A stretch of 8,986 bases of DNA from Gammaproteobacteria bacterium RIFCSPLOWO2_02_FULL_56_15 (lineage in GTDB: Bacteria > Pseudomonadota > Gammaproteobacteria > Eutrophobiales > Eutrophobiaceae). The notes under the pieces were generated by a model. That model was not told the DNA's origin, did not search any database, and was given only the letters and a program-made list of their open reading frames with translations. Numbering within the stretch: position 1 is the stretch's first letter; every line of letters starts with the position of its first letter. Shown piece by piece: positions 1-6,328 of the stretch. Location of the stretch: NCBI GenBank assembly GCA_001801825.1, contig MGYR01000042.1, positions 1-8,986 of the forward strand, read 5' to 3'. The position numbers and the translations under genes were made by a program.

Positions 1-2
1 AG

Positions 3-230
3 AAGGTGCGGGTGCGCGGCAAGGTGGTCAAGCTGACTCCGGCAATCCTGGGTAAGGACTGGATCCATATCAGCGACGGCAAGGATACCGACCTGACCAT
101 CACCACCAAGGACCCGGCTGCGCCCGGCGACATTGTCATAGCCGAAGGCATGATTTCCATCGACAAGGATTTCGGCGCCGGCTATGTCTATGAAGTCATC
201 ATGGAAGACGCGACAATCAAGACAGAATAA
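3..230 (+). CDS. OB-fold-like nucleic-acid-binding domain protein, 5' end missing
   Basis: The reading frame is open from the first base of the window and ends at TAA 228-230, so only the C-terminal 75 or so residues are present. They begin KVRVRGKVVKLTPAILGKDW and continue with a WIHI-DG segment, a DLTITT strand, a PGDIVIAEG turn and a DKDFGAGYVYEV strand. From memory this alternation of short beta strands, with G-K-V-V near the start and an acidic D-K-D-F-G-x-G-Y motif near the end, matches a family of small proteobacterial proteins annotated as OB-fold or DNA-binding proteins, often exported. The GTG at 6 is probably an internal Val codon, because the frame stays open upstream. Whether a signal peptide exists cannot be seen. 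The role of the family is poorly defined, so the name describes a fold and not a proven activity. Confidence 0.6.
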   Translation, partial: KVRVRGKVVKLTPAILGKDWIHISDGKDTDLTITTKDPAAPGDIVIAEGMISIDKDFGAGYVYEVIMEDATIKTE

Positions 231-253
231 TCGGAAAGACCGGGAGATCGCAC

Positions 254-284
254 TCGCCCGGGAGGCTAGCTTCCTCCTGGGTGG
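254..284 (+). other. Strong intergenic hairpin between the OB-fold gene and the GGDEF gene
   Basis: CCCGGGAGG (257-265) pairs with CCTCCTGGG (273-281) around a 7-base loop, all Watson-Crick except one G-T wobble. With further wobbles the stem extends to 254/284. No T-run follows, so it is not a classical intrinsic terminator. It may protect the 3' end of the upstream transcript or mark a Rho-type end. It covers the upstream candidate GTG at 281, which argues against translation starting there. Confidence 0.45.
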
Positions 285-310
285 AATGCCCGTTACAAGG
301 GGACTTGAAG

Positions 311-1321
311 GTGTACGAATCCGAAATTCGCCGCTTGCAGCAACTGGATACCTTGGTGGAAATGACCAAGCTCATCAATTCCACCCTGGATACGCGCCAG
401 GTGCGCGAAAAATCCATCATTGCCATCATGCAGTTAATGGATACCGAGGCCGCCAGTATGCTGTTGCTGGATTCCCAGACCAAGGAGTTGTACTTCGAGG
501 TGGTGATGGGCGAAAAAAAGAATGAGATCCAGTCCATTCGCATCGAGGCGGGCAAGGGCATCGCCAGTCATGTCGCCCGGACCGGCGTACCCCTGATCGT
601 GCAAGATGCGCAAAACGACGAGCGCTTCTTTCCGGGTGTGGATCAGACCAGCGGCTTCAAGACCCGGGATATTCTTTGTGTACCCATCATCTTCAAGGAG
701 CGGACCCTCGGGGTTCTCCAGGCCATCAACCGGCGCCACGGTGCGTTCGCCGGCGACGACATAGTCATCCTCCATGCCCTGGCCAACCAGATTGCCATCG
801 CCATCGAAAACGCCGAATTGTACCAGGACTCCATCTCCGACGGGCTGACCGGCATCTACCAGCGGCGTTACCTGGATCTGCGTCTCAAGGAGGAGATGCA
901 TTCCGCCATGCGTTACCAGCATCCCCTCTCCTTAATGATGCTCGATGTGGATCATTTCAAACAGGTCAATGACCGCTTTGGGCATAGCACCGGTGACGAG
1001 GTCCTGAAGAAGCTTGCCTCCATCATGATACAGGGAACCCGCCTGAGCGATGTGGTTGGTCGCTACGGGGGTGAGGAATTCATGATCATCGTCCCCCATA
1101 TCAATCAACGTGATGTGGAGATCGTTGCCGAACGTATCCGCCGGAGCATCGCCAACTGCGATATCAACGGCATCCGGGTCACTGTCAGCATCGGAATTGC
1201 CCATTTCGATGGCAGGCCGGACAAGGTGGAATATGACCGCCTCCTGGAACTGGCCGATGGCGCCCTCTATGAAGCGAAAGAAACCGGTCGTAACAAGCTA
1301 GTGATCCGGCGGCCGCGTTGA
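311..1321 (+). CDS. GAF-GGDEF diguanylate cyclase
   Basis: This protein should make cyclic di-GMP from two GTP in the cytoplasm; no membrane segment or signal peptide is visible. After a short N-terminal helix, residues about 10-160 form a GAF sensor domain, ending in the usual A-N-Q-I-A-I-A-I-E-N-A helix. The GGDEF domain follows from about residue 175: DGLTGIYQRRY, then LDVDHFKQVND with GH and GDE, then the active-site motif GGEEF at residues 253-257 (bases 1067-1081). RLSD at 244-247 lies exactly five residues before GGEEF, which is the product-inhibition I-site (RxxD) arrangement. The C-terminal SIGIA and ALYEAK segments are complete, so the enzyme looks active and feedback-inhibited. I chose GTG 311 because AAGGGGA at 297-303 lies 7 bases upstream. 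GTG 281 is in frame but has no ribosome site and sits in a hairpin. The GAF ligand cannot be inferred. The gene runs directly into the Sel1 gene. Confidence 0.93.
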   Translation: MYESEIRRLQQLDTLVEMTKLINSTLDTRQVREKSIIAIMQLMDTEAASMLLLDSQTKELYFEVVMGEKKNEIQSIRIEAGKGIASHVARTGVPLIVQDAQNDERFFPGVDQTSGFKTRDILCVPIIFKERTLGVLQAINRRHGAFAGDDIVILHALANQIAIAIENAELYQDSISDGLTGIYQRRYLDLRLKEEMHSAMRYQHPLSLMMLDVDHFKQVNDRFGHSTGDEVLKKLASIMIQGTRLSDVVGRYGGEEFMIIVPHINQRDVEIVAERIRRSIANCDINGIRVTVSIGIAHFDGRPDKVEYDRLLELADGALYEAKETGRNKLVIRRPR

Positions 1322-1332
1322 AATTACCGGGT

Positions 1333-2004
1333 ATGTCTCTGTTGCGAATCATGATCCTGGGCGCCCTGCTGGTCGGGGCAACCCCCTGTGTCCACGGGGA
1401 TAGTTTCGAGGAAGGCGGCGAAGCCTATAAAAAGGGGGACTATGAGACTGCCGCGGCTAAGTTTCAGGAAGTGGCGGAAAAGGGCGATCACCGCGCCATG
1501 TACGCCCTGGGATCCATGTACGCTGCCGGCAACGGCCTGCCGCTGGATTACGCCAGGGCCTTCGAATGGTTCAGCAAGGCTGCCAAATATGGACGCACCG
1601 ATGCACAGTACAAACTCGGCCTGATGTATGACGAAGGGATCGGCGTTAAGCAGAACTACAAACGCGCCATCCGTCTGTACGATGGCGCAGCTAAAAAAGC
1701 CTATGCGCACGCCCAGTTCCGTATGGGCCTGCTGTATGCACGGGGCAACGGTGTAAAGCAGGATAAGGTCAAGGCCTATGCCTGGTTCAAGGCGGCGGAG
1801 ATCAATTACGCGGCGGAGCGCGAGCGCCAAGCACGCAACGCCGCAGCCATGGATGTTACAGAACAGGCCCGACCCGGAGATATTTTTTCCGAAATCCACG
1901 CCGGGATGATCCAGACCGAGATGCAGGAGATCACCTCCGGGATGACTCCGAAAGAACTGCAAGAGGCACAGCAACTGGCGCAGCAATACCTGCAATACCG
2001 GTAG
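1333..2004 (+). CDS. Exported Sel1-repeat (SLR) protein
   Basis: The N-terminus has Arg followed by a hydrophobic stretch (IMILGALLVGA) and a small-residue cleavage region near VHG, i.e. a Sec signal peptide. It lacks a proper lipobox, so it is probably periplasmic. The mature part starts with one TPR-like helix pair (GEAYKKGDYETAAAKFQEVA) followed by about three Sel1 repeats. Signatures are ALGSMYAAGNGL with AFEWFSKAA, KLGLMYDEGIGV with AIRLYDGAA, and RMGLLYARGNGV with AYAWFKAA. The C-terminal 60 residues are polar, helical and Gln-rich. Sel1 repeats are protein-protein scaffolds, often in envelope or signalling roles; no catalytic residues are expected. The start is uncertain. ATG 1333 gives a normal signal peptide. 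TTG 1318 overlaps the GGDEF stop as TTGA and would suggest translational coupling. Neither has a clear Shine-Dalgarno. Tight packing suggests one operon with the diguanylate cyclase; a partnership in c-di-GMP output is inference only. Confidence 0.85.
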   Translation: MSLLRIMILGALLVGATPCVHGDSFEEGGEAYKKGDYETAAAKFQEVAEKGDHRAMYALGSMYAAGNGLPLDYARAFEWFSKAAKYGRTDAQYKLGLMYDEGIGVKQNYKRAIRLYDGAAKKAYAHAQFRMGLLYARGNGVKQDKVKAYAWFKAAEINYAAERERQARNAAAMDVTEQARPGDIFSEIHAGMIQTEMQEITSGMTPKELQEAQQLAQQYLQYR

Positions 2005-2039
2005 TTGACATTGACTACACCGGCATATACTCATACATT
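2005..2039 (+). promoter_or_regulatory. Sigma70-type promoter candidate for the URO-D-like gene
   Basis: A perfect TTGACA lies at 2005-2010, immediately after the Sel1 stop, with TATACT at 2026-2031 (15-base spacer, shorter than ideal). An overlapping alternative is TTGACT 2011-2016 with TACATT 2034-2039 (17-base spacer). Either would start transcription 35-40 bases before the ATG at 2082. AGAGG at 2065-2069 and AGG at 2071-2073 are the possible ribosome sites. The match is by eye. Confidence 0.45.
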
Positions 2040-2081
2040 CTCCGAGGGATAAATCACGATACCTAGAGGCAGGCAATCCTT

Positions 2082-3434
2082 ATGCAAAACAATAACAAAA
2101 ACCTTTCCTTCGATTCCCTTTCCGCCGAGAAAAAACTGCAATTCAGGCTGGATGCATGGCTCTCCAGCACAGGCAGGACATTTGTATCCGCCGAGGTCGC
2201 GGAAATTTACCATAAGCGCGTCCAGCGCCTCATCGACGCATTCACGCTCAAGGGCTCCGACGAGACCCCGGCCTTTCTGCTGGTGGGCGGTTACACGGCC
2301 CGATTCGGCGGGGCTACCCAGGCGGATAACTATTACAACAGCGAGAAGGCCTGTCAGGCCGTCGTCCGCTTCATCGAGGAATTCCTCCCGGACTATGCCT
2401 TCGGCACGATGGCGGCGACCGGCCCCATCTATGATTTGCTCGGCTACAATACCTACCGGTGGCCGGGTGGAGCGCTTGCCGAGGATGTGTCCTTCCAGTA
2501 CATCGAGGGCGAGTATATGCCTGCCGGTGATTACGATGCGCTGATCAACGACCCCACCGGGTACATGATGCGCCGTTACGTGCCCCGGGTTTTCAACAAC
2601 CTCAAGGGCTTGGCCAGGATGCCAAGCTTTTTCAAATCCATCCAGATGACGGAGGTGATCGGCATGGTCATGCCGTTCGCCAACCCTGAGCTCCGGGATG
2701 CCCTGGAGAAATTGCTCAAGGCCGGTGAGATGCTGAAGGCGGGAATGGAACTCACCCGCAAGACGAATATCGAATTGACGTCACGCTGGGGCATCTCCGG
2801 TTTCTTCAGCAACATCGCCTTCGCGCCCTTCGATATCATCGGCGACACCCTGCGCGGCACCCAGGGTGTGTTGATGGATATCTACCGCCGCCCCGAGAAG
2901 CTGCTCGCAGCCTGTGAGGCCGTGGTCCCGGCCGCCATCGACACGGCCATCACGAATCGCATGCCCGGCGCCCCACCCGTTTCCTTCATTCCCCTGCACA
3001 AGGGCGCGGACGGGTTCATGTCCCGGGAACAATTCAAGGAATTCTACTGGCCTTCCTTCCGCAAACAGCTCGACGGTATCATCGAGGCCGGGATGATCCC
3101 ACTGCTCTTCGTGGAAGGCAGCTACGACAAGCGTCTCGACCTCATTGCCGAGGCCGGCCTGCCCAGGGGGAAAACCGCCTGGCTGTTCGACCGGACCGAT
3201 ATGCAGGCGGCAAAAGATATCCTGGGCGACACCGCCTGTATCGCCGGTAACGTTCCCGCTTCGCAACTTGCCGCGGGGACACCTGAAAGTATTGAGGAGT
3301 ACTGTAAAAAACTGATCGCCACCGCCGGGAAAGGTGGCGGTTTCATCCTTTCCTCCGGCAGCCCCATCGATCAGGCGAGGACGGAAAATGTTCACGCCTT
3401 CTACCGGGCGGCGCGGAAATATGGCCTGAAATGA
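2082..3434 (+). CDS. Uroporphyrinogen-decarboxylase-superfamily protein (not HemE), possible methyltransferase-like enzyme
   Basis: The 450-residue protein has no signal peptide and should be cytoplasmic. The C-terminal half shows the URO-D/methylcobamide-methyltransferase TIM-barrel pattern. It has FIPLHKGADGFMSREQFKEFYWP, then IPLLFVEGSYDKRLDLI (about 340-356), AWLFDRTDM, ACIAGNVPASQLAAGTPESIEEYC (385-408) and GGGFILSSGSPID (near 420-432). It is not HemE: it is about 95 residues longer than usual HemE, and the HemE N-terminal RQAGRYMPEY motif is missing. The nearest relatives I recall are proteins loosely annotated 'uroporphyrinogen decarboxylase' in environmental bacteria, and the MtaA/MtbA/CmuA methyltransferase branch. 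In that branch zinc is bound by His-x-Cys plus a distal Cys. Here the matching positions look like Phe343-x-Glu345 and Ser427, so the usual zinc-thiol chemistry seems absent. No corrinoid protein or other methyl-transfer gene is adjacent. Substrate unknown. Family assignment is secure; function is not. Confidence 0.85.
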   Translation: MQNNNKNLSFDSLSAEKKLQFRLDAWLSSTGRTFVSAEVAEIYHKRVQRLIDAFTLKGSDETPAFLLVGGYTARFGGATQADNYYNSEKACQAVVRFIEEFLPDYAFGTMAATGPIYDLLGYNTYRWPGGALAEDVSFQYIEGEYMPAGDYDALINDPTGYMMRRYVPRVFNNLKGLARMPSFFKSIQMTEVIGMVMPFANPELRDALEKLLKAGEMLKAGMELTRKTNIELTSRWGISGFFSNIAFAPFDIIGDTLRGTQGVLMDIYRRPEKLLAACEAVVPAAIDTAITNRMPGAPPVSFIPLHKGADGFMSREQFKEFYWPSFRKQLDGIIEAGMIPLLFVEGSYDKRLDLIAEAGLPRGKTAWLFDRTDMQAAKDILGDTACIAGNVPASQLAAGTPESIEEYCKKLIATAGKGGGFILSSGSPIDQARTENVHAFYRAARKYGLK

Positions 3435-3442
3435 CCCTTCCC

Positions 3443-3504
3443 AGCCGGTCTTTGGCTGCGGTTTACAACCGTTTCCCGAGGTTTGGCCGGCTTTAGATAT
3501 TTTT
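3443..3504 (+). terminator. Possible terminator of the URO-D-like gene
   Basis: AGCCGGTC (3443-3450) pairs with GGCCGGCT (3485-3492; one T-G wobble). It encloses a smaller perfect hairpin, CGGTT-TAC-AACCG (3459-3471), and is followed by TTAGATATTTTT. It begins nine bases after the stop at 3434. The T-tract is interrupted and the outer loop is large, so this is a weak intrinsic terminator at best. Confidence 0.35.
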
Positions 3505-3574
3505 CATCTGTAGGCGGGTTTTTATATTGCATGTCTGTCTAAAAAAATGGCCGGAAAAGACGCCTTGCATTGCC

Positions 3575-3660
3575 TATACTTGATAATGAGTGGTCTCCCA
3601 CTATATCTACCACGAACCGTGGTACGAACCCCCGCTTGAGGTATAACGGGGGTTCTTTAT
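3575..3660 (+). ncRNA. Candidate small RNA: three consecutive hairpins after a -10-like box
   Basis: Three perfect stem-loops stand in a row: AGTGG-TCTC-CCACT (3589-3602), TACCACG-AAC-CGTGGTA (3608-3624), and GAACCCCCG with CGGGGGTTC around a 12-base loop (3626-3655), followed by TTTAT. Upstream, TATACT (3575-3580) and GATAAT (3582-3587) could be -10 boxes placing a start near 3587-3594, right at the first hairpin. No good -35 is visible. The predicted transcript would be about 65-75 nt. It matches no RNA family I recognise: no GGA loops as in CsrB/RsmZ and no riboswitch core that I know. No convincing gene follows, so it is either a free RNA or the structured 3' end of a longer message. This is inference from structure only. 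Confidence 0.3.
3626..3660 (+). terminator. Intrinsic-terminator-like stem-loop
   Basis: A perfect 9-bp, very GC-rich stem, GAACCCCCG (3626-3634) with CGGGGGTTC (3647-3655), has a 12-base loop and is followed directly by TTTAT. The U-tract is short, but the stem is strong. It works in the + direction only; the other side of the stem has no T-run. It would end the candidate small RNA or read-through from the URO-D-like gene. Confidence 0.5.
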
Positions 3661-3975
3661 ATGCGGGCCGATTTTTCCCTGGTGCTCGCAGGTAGTGTCT
3701 GCTCAGGAGATGATACTCATACCCTGCGGCACTCTGCATGTCACGGCTGCCGTACTTATTGATCTCGATCCATTCAGCTTGTAATCTATTAGCCTATAAT
3801 TGCGGCCGCTTTGGTTGGCGGCAGCATGGTTCAAGTATCTTGATGCAGATCTTCCCGGGCTCCGTCCGGAGCCGACTCATCACCTGTGTATACAACGAAA
3901 CCGCTATGCCCACGGTGGGCTTGCGGGAACAGTTGCTATCCGCCATGAACTGATATCAATATCCGATAACTGATT
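3661..3975. other. About 315 bases with no convincing gene
   Basis: An open frame of 71 codons (3738-3953) lacks a ribosome site, recognisable motifs and normal codon bias, so it is not called. Two structural items stand out: a TATAAT box at 3795-3800 and a compact hairpin GGCTCC-GTCC-GGAGCC (3858-3873), which lacks a T-run. The stretch could be decayed coding sequence or untranslated RNA; I recognise neither. Confidence 0.4.
3795..3800 (+). promoter_or_regulatory. Orphan consensus -10 box (TATAAT) with GC-rich discriminator
   Basis: A perfect TATAAT is followed by TGCGGCCGC, the GC-rich discriminator typical of stable-RNA and growth-rate-regulated promoters. No good -35 lies 16-18 bases upstream. 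No rRNA, tRNA or clear ORF follows within 150 bases, so what it would transcribe is unknown. It may be a chance match. Confidence 0.25.
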
Positions 3976-4113
3976 TAGGGAACCTCTGATCAAGTGTATA
4001 AATTCAATCAGTCGTCATTCTGGCACTGGATTACAACATTCCAGTGCAGGCTCCGGCCAGAATCCAGTCAAAACAATTGTTTACTGGATGCTGGTTTCCA
4101 CCAGCATGACGGG
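3976..4113. repeat. MITE/REP-like intergenic repeat with nested inverted repeats
   Basis: The stretch opens with AGGGAACCTCTGATCAAG, a phrase I recall at the edges of proteobacterial insertion-type repeats. It then holds four related arms in alternating orientation: CGTCATTCTGG (4013-4023), CCAGAATCCAGT (4057-4068), ACTGGATGCTGG (4083-4094) and CCAGCATGACG (4101-4111). Nested inside are CACTGGA/TCCAGTG, the palindrome AAACAATTGTTT (4071-4082) and ATGCTGGT-TTCC-ACCAGCAT (4088-4107). The GTCATTC...GAATCCAG wording is that of abundant small dispersed repeats in proteobacterial genomes. It encodes nothing, so it would be moved or copied in trans. Its exact ends are uncertain. It stops about 18 bases before the DUF5916 ATG and therefore forms that gene's leader. 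Confidence 0.6.
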
Positions 4114-4129
4114 ATCAACGGTTAATTAG

Positions 4130-6328
4130 ATGTTCCTTAAAATGACCAAGCTGCTCTGTCAAGTCACTGTGGCCCTGCTCTCGGCAATGGCTTGTACTGC
4201 CGGCCTGCTGGCGGACGAGAATCCCCCCGCGGACATCCGGTTGAAGAAGATCGATGCCGTGCGCGTGGATACCGCCCCGGTCATCGATGGCCGACTCGAT
4301 GAAGACTTGTGGCGGCAGGCAGCGGTGATCGAGGATGCCCACCAGGTCCAGCCGCACGAATACGGACCACCTGAGCAGAAGACGGTTTTTCTCCTGATGT
4401 ATGACGAGGATGCCTTCTATGTCGGCGTGCGGGCCTTCGATACGGAGCCGGAACGCATGACCGCCCGGGTATTGCGCCAGGGAAGCAAATTGATCTTTGA
4501 AGACCGGGTGGGCCTGCTCCTCGATCCCTTCAATGACAAGCGCAGCGGTTATATGTTCGAGTTGAATCCCAATGGCGTGCGCCTGGATGGCATCTATAAC
4601 AGTCCGACCGAATTCGCCCCGAACTGGGACGGGATCTGGGAGGGCGATGCGCAGATCACGGCCGACGGGTATACGGCGGAGTTCGCGATTCCCTTCAAGA
4701 CCCTGGCTTTTGATAAAGAGGATGATACCTGGGGCCTCAATGTGTGGCGGGTGGTGATGCGAAATGAAGAACGCGACGCCTGGGTTTCCTACAACCGCGC
4801 GACGAACCCGGCAGCCTCGGGGGAAGTCGGCAACATGCAGGGCATGGATTTCGGCAAAGGCCTGGACATTACGCCCTCCGTCAGCCTGCGTCAGGAGCGC
4901 AATATCGAGTCCGGCGCCACCCGCTACCGGCTGGAACCCTCGCTGGACGTGTTCTACAAGATCACCCCATCTCTGAACGGATCCCTCACCATCAATACCG
5001 ACTTCTCGGCCACCGAGATCGATGACCGGCAGGTGAACCTGACCCGCTTCAACCTGTTCTTTCCCGAAAAGCGGGACTTCTTTCTGAAGGACTGCGATAT
5101 CTTCGAATTTGCGCAGACCGGCAACGGGCAACCTTTCTTTTCCCGCCGCATCGGCCTCAGTCCCGCGGGCGACCCCGTGGACCTGGAATTCGGCGGCAAG
5201 ATCAGCGGCCGCCTGGGTCAGTGGAATATCGGTACTCTGGCTATCCGCCAGGGAGAGTACCCTGGTGTCGACGCCTCCGACATCTTCGTCGGACGCGTGA
5301 CCCGTAATGTCCTGGAGGAATCCACCGCCGGGGTCATCATGACCTGGGGGGATCCCGCTTCGAACCGGGATGCCATGTTGGGAGGCGTGGACTTTCGCTA
5401 TCTGAATACCCGCCTGCCGGGCGGCCAGACACTGACCGGGAACCTCTGGTACCAGCAGACGGAGACCGAAGGCCTGTCCGGGGACAACGCCGCCTGGGGG
5501 ATCGGCATCTCCATGCCGAACCAGAACCAATGGCGGGGAGGGGTGACTGTCAATGAACTCCAGCAAAACTTTCACCCGGCACTCGGTTTTGCCAACCGCA
5601 CCGGGGTCCGCCAGTACGCCGCCGGCGTCGGTTATACCCATCGTTTCAATGACGGGTGGATCCGGGAACTCGGGGCCAGTTTCGATGCCGAGCACATCGC
5701 CCGCCTCTCTGATGAGGGCTTAAGTTCCCAGTCACTGTGGCTGCGACTGATCAACATCGCCAATTTCCCGGGCGACCGGCTGATCGTCCACCTGGTTCAT
5801 ATGAAGGAAGGGCTGGATAGGGATTACCCTATCTATGCCCCCTCGCAGTATCCTGCTCGCTGGGTCATCCTGCCGCCGGGTCTCTATACCTTCAACCGCC
5901 TCGGCATACAGTATTCCACGAGTCCCGGACGGGCGATTTCGGCCTCGGGCTACTACTGGACCGGCAGCTACTACAACGGAACCCGGTGGGCCGTCAAGGC
6001 CGCTCTCGAATGGCGCCCGAACAAGCACATCGGTTTCGCCGGCATGTATGACTACAACGATATCGACCTCAAGCAGGGCGATTTCATCACCCGCCTCATC
6101 ACCTTCCAGTCGGATCTGGTGTTCAGCAACACCCTCTCCTGGTCCAACCTGATCCAGTTCGACAATGTCTCCGGCAACCTCGGCCTGAACAGCCGCCTGC
6201 ACTGGACTCCCGAGGCCGGCCGCAACGTCTACCTGGTGTTCAACTACAACATGATCGACACCGAGGCCGGTTTTCATTCCACCCGCTCCGACATCACTCT
6301 CAAGGCCAACTACACCTTCCGGTTTTAG
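4130..6328 (+). CDS. DUF5916 outer-membrane protein with CBM9-like N-terminal domain
   Basis: A signal peptide (MFLKMTKLLCQVTVALLSAM, cleavage likely near GLLA-DE) leads into a CBM9-like/DOMON-like beta-sandwich at about residues 38-235. Its markers are PVIDGRLDEDLWRQA, VFLLMYDEDAFYVGVRAFD, LLLDPFNDKRSGYMFELNPNG and FAIPFKTLAF. From about residue 240 the DUF5916 barrel region follows. It carries the signature FFPEKRDFFL (near 310-319), then SRRIGLSPAG and many alternating beta strands. The last residue is Phe in YTFRF, the signal for insertion by the BAM machinery. At 732 residues it matches the family. The family has no established function; the CBM9-like module suggests sugar or glycan contact, but the ligand is unknown. 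ATG 4142 is an in-frame alternative start; neither has a Shine-Dalgarno, and a repeat element sits just upstream. No clear terminator follows, and no partner gene such as a TonB receptor or glycosidase is adjacent. Confidence 0.88.
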   Translation: MFLKMTKLLCQVTVALLSAMACTAGLLADENPPADIRLKKIDAVRVDTAPVIDGRLDEDLWRQAAVIEDAHQVQPHEYGPPEQKTVFLLMYDEDAFYVGVRAFDTEPERMTARVLRQGSKLIFEDRVGLLLDPFNDKRSGYMFELNPNGVRLDGIYNSPTEFAPNWDGIWEGDAQITADGYTAEFAIPFKTLAFDKEDDTWGLNVWRVVMRNEERDAWVSYNRATNPAASGEVGNMQGMDFGKGLDITPSVSLRQERNIESGATRYRLEPSLDVFYKITPSLNGSLTINTDFSATEIDDRQVNLTRFNLFFPEKRDFFLKDCDIFEFAQTGNGQPFFSRRIGLSPAGDPVDLEFGGKISGRLGQWNIGTLAIRQGEYPGVDASDIFVGRVTRNVLEESTAGVIMTWGDPASNRDAMLGGVDFRYLNTRLPGGQTLTGNLWYQQTETEGLSGDNAAWGIGISMPNQNQWRGGVTVNELQQNFHPALGFANRTGVRQYAAGVGYTHRFNDGWIRELGASFDAEHIARLSDEGLSSQSLWLRLINIANFPGDRLIVHLVHMKEGLDRDYPIYAPSQYPARWVILPPGLYTFNRLGIQYSTSPGRAISASGYYWTGSYYNGTRWAVKAALEWRPNKHIGFAGMYDYNDIDLKQGDFITRLITFQSDLVFSNTLSWSNLIQFDNVSGNLGLNSRLHWTPEAGRNVYLVFNYNMIDTEAGFHSTRSDITLKANYTFRF

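Noticed and set aside
3589..3655. Integron attC-like site
   Set aside because: The hairpins are separate stems, not one imperfect long stem, and I see no integrase core sites or gene cassette structure.
3539..3739. 66-codon minus-strand ORF
   Set aside because: It overlaps the three-hairpin cluster, lacks family features, and has no supporting ribosome site.
3738..3953. 71-codon plus-strand ORF in the large intergenic region
   Set aside because: There is no ribosome site at the ATG, no recognisable motif, and no codon bias like the neighbouring genes; a TATAAT box and a hairpin lie inside it.
3795..3960. tRNA, rRNA or 4.5S RNA gene behind the TATAAT box
   Set aside because: A GGTTCAA stretch is present near 3828, but no cloverleaf can be built around it, and no conserved rRNA or SRP RNA sequence is visible.
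4130..4220. DUF5916 protein as a lipoprotein (Cys in the signal peptide)
   Set aside because: The residues before the Cys (A-M-A) do not make a proper lipobox, and the protein ends as a membrane barrel.
4115..5695. 526-codon open frame on the minus strand
   Set aside because: It lies fully antisense to the DUF5916 gene, whose family motifs, signal peptide and terminal Phe are clear. Long antisense frames are common in GC-rich genes, and its product shows no recognisable domain.
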